Assembly: GCA_016200955.1 (NCBI GenBank) | Contig: JACQDU010000049.1 | Location: forward strand, 1-7,221 | Length of the DNA: 7,221 nt | From: a bacterium | Lineage (GTDB): Bacteria > Planctomycetota > J058 > JACQDU01 | Reading direction: 5' to 3' | Shown here: positions 6,271 to 7,221 of the stretch, in pieces | How positions within the stretch are numbered: the first letter of the stretch is position 1 | Layout of the letters: every line of letters begins with the position of its first letter | Notes under the pieces: generated by a model | What the model was told of the DNA's origin: nothing | Database searches by the model: none | Seen by the model: the letters and a program-made list of their open reading frames with translations, nothing else | Program-made: the position numbers and the translations under genes

Positions 6271-7221
6271 GCGAGCGCCGCCTCCCGCGAGGGCTCGCCC
6301 TCGAGCCTCTCGAGGAAAGCGGACGCGAGCTCGTCCTGGAAGCGCCAGGCGTCCGCGAGCCGGGCGTCGTTCACGGCGCGCCCCGTCCTCGGGTCGGTGA
6401 TCTCGGGGACGCGCCCGCGGTCGCGATAGACCCGCGCGACCTCGGGGAGTGCGGCCGGGACCCCGCGCGGCGCGTCCTCTCCCTCGATCTTCACGGTGTG
6501 GAGCTTCGCGAGAGCTCGCGCGAGGCCCTGCTCTCCGAGCTCTCGCGGCGGCGGGATCGGAACGGCTCGCACGAGCGCGTGGCGGTCGGGCAAGTTGTCC
6601 TTCGCGGGAACGTGGCGGTGGCGCCCGTCCTCTCCCGCGAAGCACGCGACGGCGTTCTCGCCCGAGACGACGAAGACGAACGCGCCCGTCCAGCGAGCGA
6701 CCGGCTCCGCGTCCTCCTCGAGCCCGGCCAGGATCGGCGGAGTCTCGACGGACGCGAAGGCCGGAACGAGCGGCTTCCCCGGATGCTTCGTCTTCCGCGT
6801 CTCGGCCCACGCCGCGATTTCGAATCGATGCGAGACCGCGAAGCGCAGGTAAGACGACGCGAGCTCGCGCACGATGCTCTTCTCGCGCGGGAGCGGCGCC
6901 ACGAGGAGGAGCACGGCGTCCGCCGGCTCGAACCGCGTCGCGCGCAGGCGGAAGACGGCAGCGTCGATCGCTCGCGCGAGAGAGCCGACGTCGGCCGCGA
7001 CCGCGGGCGCGGAGTCGTGGTCCCTCTCGAGGAGGATCGCGATGCCGAGGTCTTCCAGGTCCTCGGCCGTGCGCCGGGCGTCGTTCGTGGCTCGCAGGGC
7101 CGCCTCGAGGCGAGCGAGACGGCGATGCTTCTGGCTCTCGGCGGCGAAGGCCTGGGGCCTTCCTCTCCTGAAGAAGCTCCTGAGAGTCTCGGCCTCGTCG
7201 TCGACCTCGCGCGCGAGGTCG
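6267..7221 (-). CDS. Degenerate RF2-like protein without a GGQ domain (5' end outside window)
   Basis: The frame is open from the right edge to a TGA at 6269-6267, giving 317 visible residues. Helical residues 1-95 match the RF2 N-terminal bundle. Residues about 96-225 match the PCRF domain: FEPADAVLLLVA stands where RF2 has EYDSADCYLDIQA, SYLRFAVSHRFEIAAW where it has ERMYLRWAESRGFKTEII, and FAGEDGRHRHVP where it has RTETGVHRLVR. Near the C-terminus, RVY followed by EITDPRTGRAVNDAR (273-287) resembles the RF2 ending IRSY...IKDLRTGVETRNTQA. Only about 40 residues lie between these blocks, against well over 100 in RF2. GGQ is absent, and SPF of the decoding loop is replaced. It should not hydrolyse peptidyl-tRNA or read stop codons, though ribosome binding is possible. 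The GTG at 6914 is internal, because homology continues upstream of it. The stop overlaps the next start as ATGA. The alignment was made from memory of RF2. Confidence 0.85.
   Translation of the reverse strand, partial: DLAREVDDEAETLRSFFRRGRPQAFAAESQKHRRLARLEAALRATNDARRTAEDLEDLGIAILLERDHDSAPAVAADVGSLARAIDAAVFRLRATRFEPADAVLLLVAPLPREKSIVRELASSYLRFAVSHRFEIAAWAETRKTKHPGKPLVPAFASVETPPILAGLEEDAEPVARWTGAFVFVVSGENAVACFAGEDGRHRHVPAKDNLPDRHALVRAVPIPPPRELGEQGLARALAKLHTVKIEGEDAPRGVPAALPEVARVYRDRGRVPEITDPRTGRAVNDARLADAWRFQDELASAFLERLEGEPSREAALA
6281..6286 (-). promoter_or_regulatory. Shine-Dalgarno site for the first ATPase gene
   Basis: The minus strand reads GGGAGG, then 10 bases, then ATG at 6270-6268. 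The site lies inside the last codons of the RF2-like gene, whose TGA overlaps the ATG as ATGA. This arrangement implies translational coupling and supports this start over longer in-frame extensions. Confidence 0.7.

Noticed and set aside
6271..6810. An upstream in-frame extension of the first ATPase by 180 codons
   Set aside because: The extension lies wholly within the RF2-like gene and gives low-complexity Arg/Gly sequence. The ATG at 6270 has a ribosome binding site, an ATGA overlap and a paralogue-matching N-terminus.
6267..6914. A 215-residue gene starting at GTG 6914
   Set aside because: The frame stays open to the window edge, and the 102 codons upstream match the RF2 N-terminal helices. 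The GTG is an internal valine.

Overview
The window comes from a very GC-rich bacterial chromosome (roughly 70% GC by eye, C/G-ending codons, Arg/Glu/Ala-rich proteins). That composition would fit Myxococcota, Planctomycetota or a similar uncultured lineage, but there is no rRNA or taxonomic marker, so the lineage stays open. All coding sequence I can support is on the minus strand, so genes are read from the right edge to the left. The window is almost entirely coding. I see no tRNA, rRNA, CRISPR array, insertion sequence or intergenic gap over 300 bases. No promoter or terminator is visible inside the three-gene run.

Layout in transcription order. (1) 7221 to 6267: the 3' part of a gene for a protein that aligns along its length with bacterial peptide chain release factor 2 (RF2). 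It lacks the catalytic GGQ domain and the SPF stop-codon-reading tripeptide. (2) 6270 to 2815: a complete 1151-residue protein with a non-Clp N-terminal domain, two ClpA/ClpC-type AAA+ modules and a C-terminal RF2-like region, again without GGQ. It overlaps gene 1 as ATGA. (3) 2813 to 1: a paralogue of gene 2 with a TTG start one base after the gene 2 stop, with the same domain order. It runs off the left edge inside its RF2-like domain.

The tight coupling and shared architecture suggest that the three products form one complex: a stand-alone degenerate release factor and two unequal Clp-like ATPases, each carrying a degenerate release-factor domain. In both ATPases the first AAA+ ring keeps Walker A and the aromatic pore-loop residue but has lost the Walker B glutamate and the paired arginine fingers. 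The second ring keeps its ATPase residues but has lost the GYVG pore loop. These proteins are therefore neither ordinary ClpA/ClpB unfoldases nor ordinary release factors. A role at the ribosome or in protein quality control is inference only.

Two dispersed-type DNA repeats are inserted in frame within the coding sequences: a GC-rich multi-hairpin element in gene 2 and an ACACGAAG-type tandem repeat in gene 3. Each falls where the other paralogue has no insertion.
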